64,000 nucleotides of DNA from Raphanus sativus (Eukaryota; Streptophyta; Magnoliopsida; Brassicales; Brassicaceae): NCBI RefSeq assembly GCF_000801105.2, contig NC_079518.1, positions 12,036,106-12,100,105 on the forward strand, read 5' to 3'. The notes beneath the pieces are model-generated. The model saw only the letters and a program-made list of their open reading frames with translations. It had not been told where the DNA came from and ran no database searches. The translations under genes and the position numbers were made by a program. Positions 45,145 through 57,535 of this stretch are shown piece by piece; position 1 is the first letter of the stretch; every line of letters starts with the position of its first letter.

Positions 45145-46133
45145 TCTATTATATTAAAATAGAAGTTATGACCTTTTTTCATGTGTGATATTTTTAAATG
45201 GACCATCAAATCTTACATAACTTAATCATCATTTCTTTTAATATATTTATCTTTACTTAAAATACAAATAAATATTGTTTAAGAAAATTCTAGGAAAATC
45301 TTTTCAGAATCATTTCAAAACTTACTTCCAAAATTTATTTAATTTAAAATTAAATTATCATAGAATATAATTATAGTTTCAAATCTATTATATTAAAACA
45401 GAAGTTATGATTTTTTTCATGTGTGATATTTTTAAATGGACCACCAATTTTTACATAACTTAATTATCATTTCTTTTAATATATTTATCTTTATTTAAAA
45501 TACAAATAAATATTGTTAAACAAATTCTAGGAAAATATTTTCAGAATCATTTCAAAACTTACTTCCAAAATTTATTTAATTTAAAATTAAATTATCATAG
45601 AATATAATTAGAGTTTAAAATTATTATTTTAATTTATGAAAATTTCAGTATCTTAATGATCGAAACAATTTAAATTGATCAATTAAGAAAACCATTTTAT
45701 AAAGATCTTGAAAAGATTTTGTTAGATTCATTCCTGTTTCAAATAAAAAAAAATCTTATCCAACTACAAAATATTATAATTTCTCTTAAATATGTTTTTT
45801 TGTAATTTTCTAAAAACAATTATTGTTGTAACGGTATCTCAAAATATATCTTCTCTCTGTAATGTGGATCCAACTTAATTCAAATTCTATATACATTTCA
45901 AATTTAGAAATAAAACCAAATTATGTAAAATGGTACTGTTATCTAATATTCTCAAAAATAGTTTTTACAATACTTATAAAATTTATTGTAATAAAACTAT
46001 AAACTACAAAATATAGACATTTAGATTTATATAATGCATATAAATTACATTAATTTAATGATATTTTGTTATATGAACTAAAATGTTATAGTATATAAAA
46101 AGAAAAAACCCGCACGATTGTGCGTGATCTAGT
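45145..46133 (+). mobile_element. Non-autonomous Helitron with duplicated 5' terminus
   Basis: It begins TCTATTATATTAAAATAGAA after a host A. It ends with the hairpin GCACGATTGTGC, then GTGATCTAGT, before a host T. The first 239 bp are tandemly duplicated: a second terminus, TCTATTATATTAAAACAGAA, starts at 45384, and the two units are nearly identical through about 45610. No Rep/helicase. Confidence 0.85.
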
Positions 46134-47720
46134 TTATGTTAATTCTTAATAAAATACACATTGATGTGTCTTTGAAACTTAAAAAATTCTAGATCTCTCG
46201 GAAAAATCTATCATACATTTACCAGTGGATTAAAATAGCTGATTCTTAGCTATATAAACGATCATAAAGTTTATTAAGTTACTCGTTTTCAAAGCACAAA
46301 GTTTAGAAATTTATTTTACTTACTTTTTTTTCTAGAAATCAAGTCAACTTTCTCTCTCTTTTTTTAAAAAATAAGTGGTTTCTAAAATATAGTATCATAA
46401 AACTTCAAGTTAGATTTTTTTTTAGTTTCAGATATTGCAAAAATATTTTGAAATACGTTTTCCTCCGTTTCGCAAAAAATATTACTTTGGCACTTTCACA
46501 TAAATTAAGAAAATGACTAAATTACAATTAATTTTATATTAATTACATTTATTCCATCAATAATATTTAAAACAAATACAATTATTTATAAAATTAACAC
46601 ATTTGTAATTAACATTAATACAAAAGTTGTATTTAGATTCTAAAATAACACTTTTGTGTATAAAAAAAATTAAAATGACACTTTTCAGAAATATTAGGAA
46701 TATGATTTTAAGAATCACACAAACTCACACATTACCTATGATTCTTGAGTTAAAAAATTCATATGTTGAACAACTTTATAAGTAATTTAAATAAAAGAAT
46801 TTATTACTTTTTGCAAAAAGTGTGAAATAAAAATTTACTGACAAGAAAAAAAATATCATACAATGAACTTGTTTACCTAGTTTTAGTGTCAGTTTCTGTC
46901 TAGAATTGGATTTCATCCAGGGCAGAAATATAGAACACTGTTAAATTGATTTATAAATTTTGGATTATCACCAGGAACATTATTAAAATTCAGTACAAAA
47001 ATACACTAATTTTAAAAATTCATGGTGGACAGCTGCCCCACTCTTACGTAATGTGGTGTCGTCCCTGCTTAGTTTAACCACTTTTTTTTATAAAACCATG
47101 TTTTTTTAATTGAGTTCGAATCACTTATACAAAAAAAATTAAAATCAGAAGATCTAAAAATAATTGATTCCAAACCTAAGATAGATAATAGGGTTTTCAC
47201 AGTTATAAAGCATAATTTGAGTGCTAGAATTTCCTTCCATTTCCACTTTATGTTTATTTTAAATAAAAATGATTTTTACTAAGGTTTTAGAAAACCAAAA
47301 TATAAAATTTCCCTGCAGGAAAATATAGAAGTCAATATATTTAAGTCGCGTGAGTCATAAAAGAATTCGCTTTCAGAGTCGATGAGTGATCAAAGCTTGA
47401 GCGGCCATGCACATAAATGGGATTAAATATAAAAAGTAGTGGAACCGGCATGCAAGATTCTATGGGTTACATCAACATTATCATTTGCAAACGATTGGAC
47501 TGGTTGATCAATTTATGTTTCTGACAACTCATTTGATTTCAGCCACATTTATGTTTCAGATTCTCAAATTTTTTCGGATTAGTATTTACAAATTCGGAGG
47601 TTTTCCCTCGAATTTGAGTTTTTATATTTTTTAACAAAGACATCCATATCATTCCGTTATAAAATCAAATCTATTAATAAATCCGTATTATTGAATAACA
47701 CTTGATTGAACTAGAATTTA
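46134..47720. other. AT-rich intergenic DNA with a MITE remnant
   Basis: About 46459-46690 starts CCTCCGTTTCGCAAAAAATA and contains CACTTTT-type repeats reminiscent of a decayed Stowaway MITE. The right end is too eroded to confirm. No gene was recognised. Confidence 0.35.
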
Positions 47721-49219
47721 TCAATACTATTAAAAGGGAAGCAGTCTTGAAAAATCGACTTATACAAGTTGTTTGAACATATTCATTAGAATTAACATTT
47801 TTTGTCCTACCTTATATATGTTTGTAACCGTATGTTATTGAATACCATATAGATACCCGACTATTACTCATCTCTCTAAGACAATACGTTAGTATTAATT
47901 AATATTGTTACCAAAAGATAAGGGAATCAAATCATTTCTTTAAATGATTCCTATTTCCACGAAACAAGCCAAATATCTTATCAACAAACTAACAGACTAA
48001 TACTTCAAAATATATATGTACATAGGATATTTAAAATATTTCCAAACCCAATAATCAAGCAACTGAATCATAACTATTGTGTATCAATAAAACCAGTTAA
48101 AATTATTTATACTTTTCTCTATTACACTTTAAAACTAACATTATTTCTATATGAAATATTTAAAATATGCCATTATAATTTCAAAGGATATATAAGTTTG
48201 TAGATGATAATTATACCTTTCATTACCATATCTAATCAATTTAAAAAAATATTATTGATTTTTCTGGATTTTTGCTGGGTTTAGCGGTATCATGAGTTTA
48301 CGGGTTAAAGACAGATTTTTGTTTTATCGGATTTTTAGTTAATAGATTTTCATTAAATTTTAATTTTGCAGAAATATATCAGATGGTAGAACCTCTGATA
48401 TAATGCTACATGAAAAACATAAGCCAGTCCAGTTTATATATGACCACTAGATTTACTGGTTCAACTGCTGGTCCGGATCGAATGTATAAAAACATTCTTT
48501 ATATCTTAATTCATCTATAAATGCATATGTACCCCCATTACTAGGAGTTAAATAATTTGCAAGAATAGAATGCTTTCTTCGTACCATTTAAATGTAGATA
48601 CACTATTAATTCTCAACATTTGGTTTCTGTTCGAGTATTTTCGTTTTATGTTTTGGTTTTATAAATATAGGAACCGTTCTGGTCTTTACAAATTTTAGTT
48701 TGGTTTCAATTTGGTTATTTTTCGTTCGGTTCAGTAGCAAAGTTGAAAAACGGCTAATATGCAATAAACTGGGTCAAAATCAGTTCCATCTCGATTCTGG
48801 TTTTCTGAGTAATTACAGATTTATAGATAAAGATATCAAATAATTTGAGGCTTTTAATTTAAATATTTGACAATTTGGATGATTTTTAATATTTTGAATA
48901 AAAATAATTCAGCAATTTGGTTTATATATAGTATTTTTAGGATTTGGTTATTTAGAAATTAGATATAATTAAAATCTTTAAGTATATAATTTGTATTTTA
49001 AAAATTCATATATCCATTTGTTCTAGGTTCAGTTTCAAATTTTTGGTTCCAGAAATATATAATTTGCTCTTTAGTTCAATTTTGACTTCGGTTTTGTACG
49101 GTCCTGTTTTCGGTTCCGTATATATGTGCCCAAACCTATACACTATCTTATATAACTAAAAAAATATATTAAATTTCAAAAACAAACCCGCGTTTTCCAA
49201 ACGCAGGTCAAAATCTAGT
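47721..49219 (+). mobile_element. Probable non-autonomous Helitron
   Basis: The right end is convincing: hairpin CCGCGTTTTCCAAACGC, then AGGTCAAAATCTAGT ending at 49219. The proposed left end, TCAATACTATTAAAAGGGAA, follows a host A and resembles Helitron 5' ends. The base after CTAGT is A rather than the expected T. No coding capacity. The 5' boundary is less certain than the 3'. Confidence 0.65.
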
Positions 49220-49688
49220 AAATTATTAAACCAATAACACAGTGAATAGTTTAAAATCATAGAACCAATAACACTAGATTTAATTTGGATTTTCAAATTT
49301 ATTAAAATACACTAACCAATAACTCCCTTATTTTTGAGAAACTCCCGTAGATTCATCTTTTGATTAGTAATTGATTATGTTAAAAGTAAAATACAAAACA
49401 AAAGAAAAGCAGTACGACATAGAAGGAAGTTAAAAACTTGAGAAACAAAGCACGGTGTCCAGACAAGCAAATATTCAAACCTTTGAATATGAAACAACAT
49501 CATGTTCTCTAAGACAGCCGCAACTTAATTTATTCTAATAATACCAAATTTATTAATCCCCGTTATCGTATCTTGTCCACCATATGTATATACAAATATA
49601 GACACTATACCCATATCGTTTTTATTCCTGAGTAACTAAAAAAATTCCGATCTGAAGAGTTTTTTTTTTTACTTTGATAAGTAACTAT
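49220..49688. other. Spacer before the TRIM array
   Basis: AT-rich, with no supported feature. Confidence 0.4.
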
Positions 49689-51064
49689 TGTTAGATTCGG
49701 GTTAATTATGGGCTTCCAACTTAAAACCAATTGGCAATTAGTGGATTGGCCCTAACCCTTTATATAGTAGTAGAATAATTCTTATATTTCCGATGTGGGA
49801 TGTTTCTCATCAATACCCTCCCTCACGCTCAGACATCTAGGTCTGAAGCGTGGACAATTGTGGGAATAACATCCACAGAGGGTCCAACACCGGTGTAGTA
49901 GTAGTTGTAGTAAATTAGGTCAAAGGATCTTATCGCTCTGATACCATGTTATATTCGGGTTTATTATGAGCTTCCAACTTAAAACCAATTGGCAATTAGT
50001 GGATTGGCCCTAACCCTTTATATAGTAGTAGAATAATTCTTATATTTCCGATGTGGGATGTTTCTCATCAATACCCTCCCTCACGCTCAGACATCTAGGT
50101 CTGAAGCGTGGACAATTGTGGGAATAACATCCACAGAGGGTCCAACACCGGTGTAGTAGTAGTTGTAGTAAATTAGGCCAAAGGATCTTATGGGCTCTGA
50201 TACCATGTTATATTCGGGTTTATTATGGGCTTCCAACTTAAAACCAATTGGCAATTAGTGGATTGGCCCTAACCCTTTATATAGTAGTAGAATAATTCTT
50301 ATATTTCCGATGTGGGATGTTTCTCATCAATACCCTCCCTCACGCTCAGACATCTAGGTCTGAAGCGTGGACAATTGTGGGAATAACATCCACAGAGGGT
50401 CCAACACCTGTGTAGTAGTAGTTGTAGTAAATTAGGTCAAAGGATCTTATCGCTCTGATACCATGTTAGATTCGGGTTAATTATGGGCTTCCAACTACCG
50501 ATGTGGGACAACTATGTGTCTAATACGCCCCCTCGAGATGATGACTCTTTGAACGTCAATCCCTCGAGATGATGACTCTTTGAACGTCAATCTCAGAATT
50601 CTCGGGCAAGTCGATGGGCCAACTTTGGGCCAGATCGATGTGGATCGGGTTGGATTGTTCGGATCAGGCTCTGATACCATGTTAGATTCGGGTTAATTAT
50701 GGGCTTCCAACTTAAAACCAATTGGCAATTAGTGGATTGGCCCTAACCCTTTATATAGTAGTAGAATAATTCTTATATTTCCGATGTGGGATGTTTCTCA
50801 TCAATACCCTCCCTCACGCTCAGACATCTAGGTCTGAAGCGTGGACAATTGTGGGAATAACATCCACAGAGGGTCCAACACCTGTGTAGTAGTAGTTGTA
50901 GTAAATTAGGTCAAAGGATCTTATCGCTCTGATACCATGTTATATTCGGGTTTATTATGAGCTTCCAACTTAAAACCAATTGGCAATTAGTGGATTGGCC
51001 CTAACCCTTTATATAGTAGTAGAATAATTCTTATATTTCCGATGTGGGATGTTTCTCATCAATA
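49689..51064 (-). mobile_element. Tandem TRIM array: six LTRs, five internal segments
   Basis: TRIMs are tiny non-coding LTR retrotransposons. Five 127-bp LTRs lie at 49689-49815, 49947-50073, 50206-50332, 50680-50806 and 50938-51064; a short sixth lies at 50464-50525. On the minus strand each starts TATTGATGAG after a GAGGGAGGG polypurine tract and ends ATAACA or CTAACA next to the primer site TGGTATCAGAGC. Internal segments are about 130 bp and non-coding. The whole array is flanked by one 5-bp duplication, ACTAT (49684-49688 and 51065-51069). Repeated unequal or template-switching recombination between LTRs explains the structure. Repeat units are nearly identical. GCTCTGATACCA on the plus strand is the primer-site complement. 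Confidence 0.92.
50464..50679 (-). mobile_element. Foreign TRIM cassette inside the array (short chimeric LTR plus different internal domain)
   Basis: The LTR at 50464-50525 begins like its neighbours (TGTTAGATTCGGGTTAATTA) but then jumps to ACCGATGTGGGACAACTATG and ends CTAATA. The following internal segment is unrelated to the other four. It has two copies of a 31-32 bp unit containing GATGATGACTCTTTGAACGT, then GGATCGGGTTGGATT. It closely resembles the TRIM at 63748-64000. Confidence 0.85.
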
Positions 51065-51786
51065 ACTATCGACTTTTCATTAGAATGCTCTTTAGGTGCT
51101 TAAAGGGGTGCTTGTTGATTTTTAATCAAAAAAAAGGAAAAAGGGAGAAGAGGAAGAAGAACAGCCCCTAATTAAGCGCTTACAAACTGCTGTTATTTCA
51201 ACTATTCGAAGACCCTATTGATATAGAGCGGCATGAGATTGGTTCATCTTTTTAATTTTTTTTAGACAAAAAAAAAATTAAAAGAATTTCCTAAGCACTC
51301 TCAATTAACCAAAGAGCAGAGCGTTGATGATGCTCTAATCAAAAAAAAAAGAAGAACTAACCACTTTTCAACTAGTATTAATTATTTGCTACCCAAAATC
51401 ATCACTTTCGTTTAGACGTTTCAAAAGAGTGTGCTTACTCTTTTTTTTCTGTGTCACGAATGTGCTTACTCTATACACGTCTAAATGTCCATTCGTTAAC
51501 GGATACCAACTCATGTAAAGTAATTAACAAGGTCATCAATGGGCGGCAAACAATTTTTCCTTTAAAAAAAAAATCAATTTTTATCAACATGGTGTATATA
51601 CTAAAAATCAAAATATGAGAAAATTGCACTCGTACATACATTTATGCATATAGGTGAGGGTGAGCGTGTATATAAATGTAAGAATTGTGTCTCTCACCAC
51701 AACACGTATTTTGATATAATCTTCACTTCCCATAATTCTCTCTACCTAGCTCTTTCTCTCTTTTAGATCTCTCTTGGTTGATTCTC
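51065..51786 (+). promoter_or_regulatory. Promoter and 5' UTR of the GA2OX8-like gene
   Basis: About 720 bp separate the TRIM array from the start codon. A TATA-like GTATATAAATGTAAG lies near 51667, about 115 bp before the ATG, and a CT-rich leader (CTCTCTACCTAGCTCTTTCT) follows. The TRIM LTRs upstream have their own promoter-like TATATAAAG facing away from the gene. Confidence 0.5.
51430..51472 (-). repeat. Tail-only insertion between 12-bp direct repeats
   Basis: TGTGCTTACTCT (51430-51441 and 51461-51472) brackets 19 bases, T7 plus CTGTGTCACGAA; on the minus strand TTCGTGACACAG plus A7. It lies in the promoter of the GA2OX8-like gene. Confidence 0.7.
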
Positions 51787-54700
51787 ATGGATCCACCATT
51801 CCACGAAACATACAAAACCCTTTTGTATAAAAAGATCAAAAACAGAGAAAACAATGTCCCCCAAATACCTTTTAGCTTCCATGTCACTGCTGTCGTTGAA
51901 GAGGTGGAGCTTCCAGTCATTGACGTCAGCCGTCTGATCAATGGAGCCGAGAAGGAGAGGGAGAAGTGTAAGCAAGACATTGCTAGAGCTTCGAGGGAAT
52001 GGGGGTTTTTCCAAGTGATAAACCATGGAATATCAATGGATGTGTTGGAGAAGATGAGACAAGAGCAAATTAGGGTTTTTAGAGAACCATTTGACAAGAA
52101 AAGCAAGTCGGAGAAGTTCTCCACTGGGAGTTACCGGTGGGGAACGCCGTCAGCCACTTGTCTACGGCAGCTTTCTTGGTCAGAAGCATTTCATGTTCCC
52201 ATGACAGATATTTCTGACAACAAGGACTTCACTACGCTCAGGTACACAAATATTGTTATTGACTAACTTTTAATGGTTAATTTACATGCTTTTAAAATAT
52301 ATTTGGAGGACATTTTCCAATATCAAATGATGATAACATTCCACTTAATCATAATTAATTATGTACTAACTTTTTTTTTTGAGAAATAACTAAAATTTCT
52401 AATAACACACATCATCGCCTATACCAGCTAGTGTTTCCAGGATAATATTGTGTACATATAATGCAACGCTTGGTTTATGTCTGTTTGACTAATAGTTACA
52501 GTCTTCTCAGAAAATTCATCAAGTAGGTAAACATTAAAGCATGGGTCATACCAAAAAAAAAATTAAAGCATGGGAGACGAACGCAGTTTATTCAATGTTT
52601 GGCGGTTTTGAAGCATATAATAGAGTGTTGTCATTTCTATTTAATTGATATTTAGTCCACATATATAAAATAAAATCCTAAAAAGTTTTTGAGGTTGGGT
52701 CAAAGATTTATTCTCCATATCTCATGAGTGTCTCTGTTTCCTATTTATTACTATTTTGAATGTTTAATTTATGGATAGCAAGTTGGCATGTGAAACATAA
52801 TGAATAAATAAATATTGATACTTTCAAACTAAAAAAATGATAGAAAATATTATGACATGTACTCAGAGCATACTTACATAACTAAACCCTAGTTAGTTCT
52901 ATTGTTAATTTATTCTTTGGCGCCTCATATGCCGAAGAATTTCGTCAAGCACTTCAAAAATTCTGCAAACGTAAATGAGCTAGCATTGTTTGTTCCGAGA
53001 AATAAACTTCTTAGAAATATCCTGCACCAGCTGCTGCACGTAATGACTCTGTAGACGTTAACCCATTATTGAGAGAAATAATGAAAAACCATTAACCAAT
53101 TCGTGGTTGACGAAACCCCACCTATCAACTCACTAGAATACAGAACAGTGATAGCCTTTATAATAAAATACAAATATTACACATTCGACATGCGTTTACA
53201 TCTGAAAATTTTCAAACTTTTAACATGCATGCCTACATAGATCTTGAATAAATTACCGATACTATATATACATGTTATGAATCTACAATACATAATCTGT
53301 TTTTCATCAAGAGTAAAATATTTTTTAAACCTAAAATACTGTTTTTTTCTTACAACAACCTAAAATACTTTAAAAGTATATCTTTTTAGGTTATATATAC
53401 CTTGGTTATCTTTTTTTTTTGTTCAAGTAGGATATTTTTCCTTCTCCCGTCAATGTGGATTGATTAATCTTCTTAACTTTTTTTTCCTTATGTGATGTTT
53501 GATTAGGAAGAAATATTTTTAAAAATTTGCTCAGAACATCTATAATCTTTTTTTTTTTTTGTAACGAACTCAGAACCTCTATAATCTTGTAGGAAAAAAG
53601 AAGAAGAAAATTCTATAAGAAATTAGGTACGTTCATTATAACACATGGTACACTTTGGCGACATAGATTAATGTACTATATGGTCACGAGATAACTGTCT
53701 CTTTAGCAAATGGAATGAAAGAAGAAGTACTTGAACATGGCAGGCTATATATATACGCATATATTATCTTGTGATGAGCGCCGTATGAATATGTCCGCTG
53801 GAATCTGTACGTTTACTAGTATTCGCACGCATGTGGCTGCCTTACACATCTTATGCAATTTCAGCTTATGTGTTTGTGTGCGTATATGTGTGACCACATC
53901 CCCTTGCCACCACCTTTCATATACTTGGCATTTCATGATAAGTCACTATTAGTTGCAATTTGACAATAAATTCTAAAAGTTATGTGTACTATGATACATC
54001 TCAATCCAAAGAAAAATCCCAAGTTACAAAAAGGAAGAAGTTATTTTCTCTTTGAAAATAAAATACTTATGGGGGAACTTGAACATTATTCCATGACATT
54101 TTACATAGATGTATCAATCCAATAAATTGTACATAGAACACTGGATTTTAAGGTACATTCATCCAGGATTATTCTAAATTAAAATTCCAGAGTTCGTTTG
54201 CCTTTTCAACAAAAACAAACTAATTGCCGAAGCCAAACAAATGTCATTTTGTGATAAAAGTTCGATTAGACATTAAGAGCTTCTCCAACGGTAGAGATTT
54301 TGTTAGTATCTCATTAATTAAAAAAATAAAAAAGAAAGTTAATTAAGAAAGAAGGTAAAAGTATTTAAGAACACCATCAATGGGATGGCTACCCACTGGT
54401 GTTTTAAAAACTCATGTATATGAGTTTTAGAATTCCAATGGGTAAATACCCCCATTAAAAATGCTCTAAGCTAGCAAGATTTTAGAAACCCATAATATAC
54501 AATGGTGACATATGTTTGTGTGCAATTGGTCTAGATTTAATTGGACTATTAAATTTTAGTTAGATAATTATGTTTTATTAAAAAGTAAAATTTTATTATT
54601 TTAGATACTCATTTTTAGTTTACCGCCTATGGCAGTGCTTTTAGAGTCCAATACTCTGTTTAAAAAAGTTGTATGGTTATGTTTTCAGTGCTTCTATTAT

Positions 54701-57336
54701 ACACACTTGAAACCTGTATATCCATATATCTTTTTTTTTTTAATTCGACAATCCTCAATCTTAACGATAACGAAACATAAATGATCCTTCATCTTTTCGA
54801 ATAAAACAAGAATTATATGTATAGTAGAAACTCTATAACATGTTATTAGTCTTAAATTTGATCAGTTCAATATATGACACAATTCCAGAAGATATTAAAA
54901 TAATAAATTAATAAATGATATTTATAAGCTTATAACAATAATTTATCGTTGTATTCAGTATGAAATCTCAAAATTTACAAATTACTTTGTTACTATTTTG
55001 TTATATTACATCTATAAACACATTTATATGATACATCTGTATTTAATACACCAAAATCATCGTATAAAAATGTGCAAGATCATTACTTTTATTTTACAAT
55101 AAAACATATTTTAGTTATATCAAATCTAAAATTTAATAACTTTCAAAAATAATAAACATTATAGTTCTAACACAATTATTTATTAGATATTTTACTGTAT
55201 GCAGCTAGTTTTTCTACATCACCGTCAATGTTATATTAATTGGATTGTCCGAATTATGGTATCGTCACCCAATACCTAACAAATCCAACGGATGACTAGA
55301 GATCATCATTCTAGTGACTAAAGATGGTCTCTCTATATATGCATAATGCATATGCAATGTATCCGAAAAGAGAAATGATATAGTAAACCCAGAATTTACA
55401 AAGGATCTCATGTTCCTGACAGATAGGGGATATATCTATCATAGAAAACCAATGGGTTAGACCCGTACACGTACCTCTCTTCCCAACCTACTAAACTTTT
55501 TTGTTTTTCTTTTTCTTCTCGTCTAGTTTCAGTCTCTCCCCTGTTTTGGGACCCTTCTCCATTATAACTAACATGCATGTCTTACTTATAAACTGCATCA
55601 TGGTTATCTTCCATGTTTGTTACATGCACCTGGGATATCATATATGACATCAATAGCAACAATTTTCTTTGTGCTTGATAAATTGTCAAATGCTTGTGTT
55701 GTGTCTTCATGGTATTTCCATAGGATTGGAAAGATACAAAAAAATTAGCTTGTCTTTTGCTTAAATATGTAACACAAATAAAAAATATTTTTAAGCAAGA
55801 TACTAAAAATTAGTCTAGGCGGCTTCTGTCTATACAATAACTCGGTCTTATCTGAAACTTCCAATTTTCTAAAATCTGATTTATACGATTCAAATCAGCT
55901 TAAACTGTTCTAAATCGGTTAAAATAGATTTAAATCAATCTAAATTAGTTTAAATATGTTAATCAAGCAGTAATGTTAGTATAATTCTACAAATTTGTTT
56001 ATTTTTTTTGCTTTGTATATTAATTTTAATAATTCATTGTGATTAAACTCAAAATCTAAAAAAATCTCATATAAATATAAAAATATATATATATATATAA
56101 TAATCTATAATTCGTTAACTCATACGCTTCGCCTAGACCCTGAAAAATCCACCTTAGTACTGTATTAAAGCGCCTAATTACCTAGTTACCGCCTAATGAT
56201 TTCTTGAACATTGGTCTTAAGTGTCTCTTTTATTAGGTAATTTTTTTTCTCTTCATAGAAAATCAGCAAATCAAATAATTTCCATAATTTTCTACCAAAT
56301 CAAAAAATTACTGTGAAATAATTATTTATATTATATCCTTCAACCATAAAATAACAATTTACACTTTCTTATTATAACTTCAATTCATGGTTTTCAAAAA
56401 AAAAAAAATCTTAGCAATTCTAATTTTTTTTAAATGAACAATTCATGGGTTGGATTAAACAAAAGGAACAAAAAGGTTCATGGCTTTAGCAATTATTTAA
56501 CATAATTCATTTAACATGGTTTACTTGTCTCTATAATAAACCTTAGTTATAATATTGACCTTTTGTATTGCAGCTCAACAATGGAGAAATTTGCTTCAGA
56601 ATCGGAGAATCTGGCATATACATTGGCAGAGGTTCTTGCAGAGAAATCAGGACGGAAACCAAGTTTCTTCAAAGAAAACTGTGTGAGAAACACATGTTAT
56701 CTAAGGATGAATCGTTATCCACCATGTCCGAAACCATCAGAAGTGTATGGTTTAATGCCACACACAGACAGTGATTTCCTCACAATCTTGTATCAAGACC
56801 AAGTCGGAGGACTCCAACTTATCAAAGATAATAGATGGATTGCCATTAAACCTAACCCTCGTGCTCTCATTATCAATATTGGTGACTTATTTCAGGTAAT
56901 TAAGCATAGTGAAGAGTTCTTAACCACATATAGTTAGGTTTAGGTTCAGACTATTAGGTTTAGGAGATACGGAAGCCTAATTGAAAGTGAATCTCTTATA
57001 TATATAGCTTTGATGTCATTGTGGATCCATTTGCATCCATGATTAAGGGCAGTGTATTAAAATGTTTTAAAGATTCTATATATGTGTTTTTGCTAGGCAT
57101 GGAGTAATGGCATGTACAAAAGTGTGGAACATCGTGTGATGACGAATCCAACGGTAGAGAGATTCTCAACGGCATATTTTCTGTGTCCATCATACGATGC
57201 AGTTATAGATTGTTCAGGTGATTGTCCTTCTTATAGAAATTTCAGCTTCAGAGAATTCAGACAACAAGTTCAAGAAGATGTTAAGAAGCTTGGTTATAAG
57301 GTTGGCCTCCCTAGGTTCATTAATGATATCTACTAA
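51787..57336 (+). CDS. GA2OX8: Gibberellin 2-oxidase, GA2OX8-like (C20-GA class)
   Basis: Three exons (51787-52241, 56574-56895, 57097-57336) encode 338 residues, equal to Arabidopsis GA2OX8 (At4g21200) by memory. The enzyme is a soluble 2-oxoglutarate/Fe(II) dioxygenase that 2-beta-hydroxylates C20 gibberellins and so lowers active GA. The DIOX_N part (about 40-140) reads LPVIDVSRLI and REWGFFQVINHGIS. The Fe ligands are His and Asp in PHTDSDFLT (about 214-216) and His in SVEHRV (about 270). The 2-oxoglutarate arginine lies in ERFSTAYF (about 280). MNRYPPCPKP precedes the first ligands. The start MDPPFHETYKTLLY matches the ortholog. The frame is open and the splice sites are canonical. Intron 1 is 4,332 bp and full of MITEs and small insertions. 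Confidence 0.95.
52533..52574 (+). repeat. Tail-only insertion between 13-bp direct repeats
   Basis: ATTAAAGCATGGG (52533-52545 and 52562-52574) brackets 16 bases, TCATACCAAAAAAAAA. It lies in GA2OX8-like intron 1. Confidence 0.75.
53328..53369 (-). repeat. Possible tail-only insertion between 13-bp direct repeats
   Basis: AACCTAAAATACT (53328-53340 and 53357-53369) brackets GTTTTTTTCTTACAAC. The homopolymer is preceded by G, so the fit to a poly(A) tail is less clean. It lies in GA2OX8-like intron 1. Confidence 0.5.
53530..53588 (-). repeat. Tail-only insertion between 20-bp direct repeats
   Basis: The 20-bp repeat starting CTCAGAAC and ending TATAATCTT (53530-53549 and 53569-53588, one mismatch) brackets 19 bases, T11 plus GTAACGAA; on the minus strand TTCGTTAC plus A11. 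It lies in GA2OX8-like intron 1. Confidence 0.8.
54277..54466. mobile_element. Tourist-like (PIF/Harbinger) MITE in GA2OX8 intron 1
   Basis: 190 bp with TAA on both sides (54274-54276 and 54467-54469). The ends are inverted: GAGCTTCTCCAACGG on the left and GAGCATTTTTAATGG from the reverse-complemented right. A TAA/TTA 3-bp duplication is typical of PIF/Harbinger. Confidence 0.8.
55796..56213. mobile_element. hAT-like MITE in GA2OX8 intron 1
   Basis: 418 bp with diverged inverted ends: CAAGATACTAAAAATTAG then CTAGGCGG on the left; CAATGTTCAAGAAATCAT then TAGGCGG from the right. The flanking 8-mers (TTTTTAAG and GTCTTAAG) share the last five bases and may be an eroded 8-bp TSD. The CGCCTA-rich subterminal words recur inside. 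Confidence 0.6.
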
Positions 57337-57535
57337 TTTATACACCCAGCTTTAATGTATTCTTAGGGTTTGTTATTTACATGTTTTTATTTTTTTTTAT
57401 ATGTTTTTGTTTAATTTTCTTAATAAGTGTTGTATTCTGGGTAAACCAGTTGTCTACATTCAGTCAAAATCAATTGTAAAAGCAATGCTGTTAAACCGTG
57501 ATTTAATTCAGTTGACTATAATTTAAAATATATTA

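Noticed and set aside
53731..53952. A 73-codon frame inside GA2OX8 intron 1 as a nested gene
   Set aside because: No homology, no promoter or supporting context; overlapping open frames occur on both strands.
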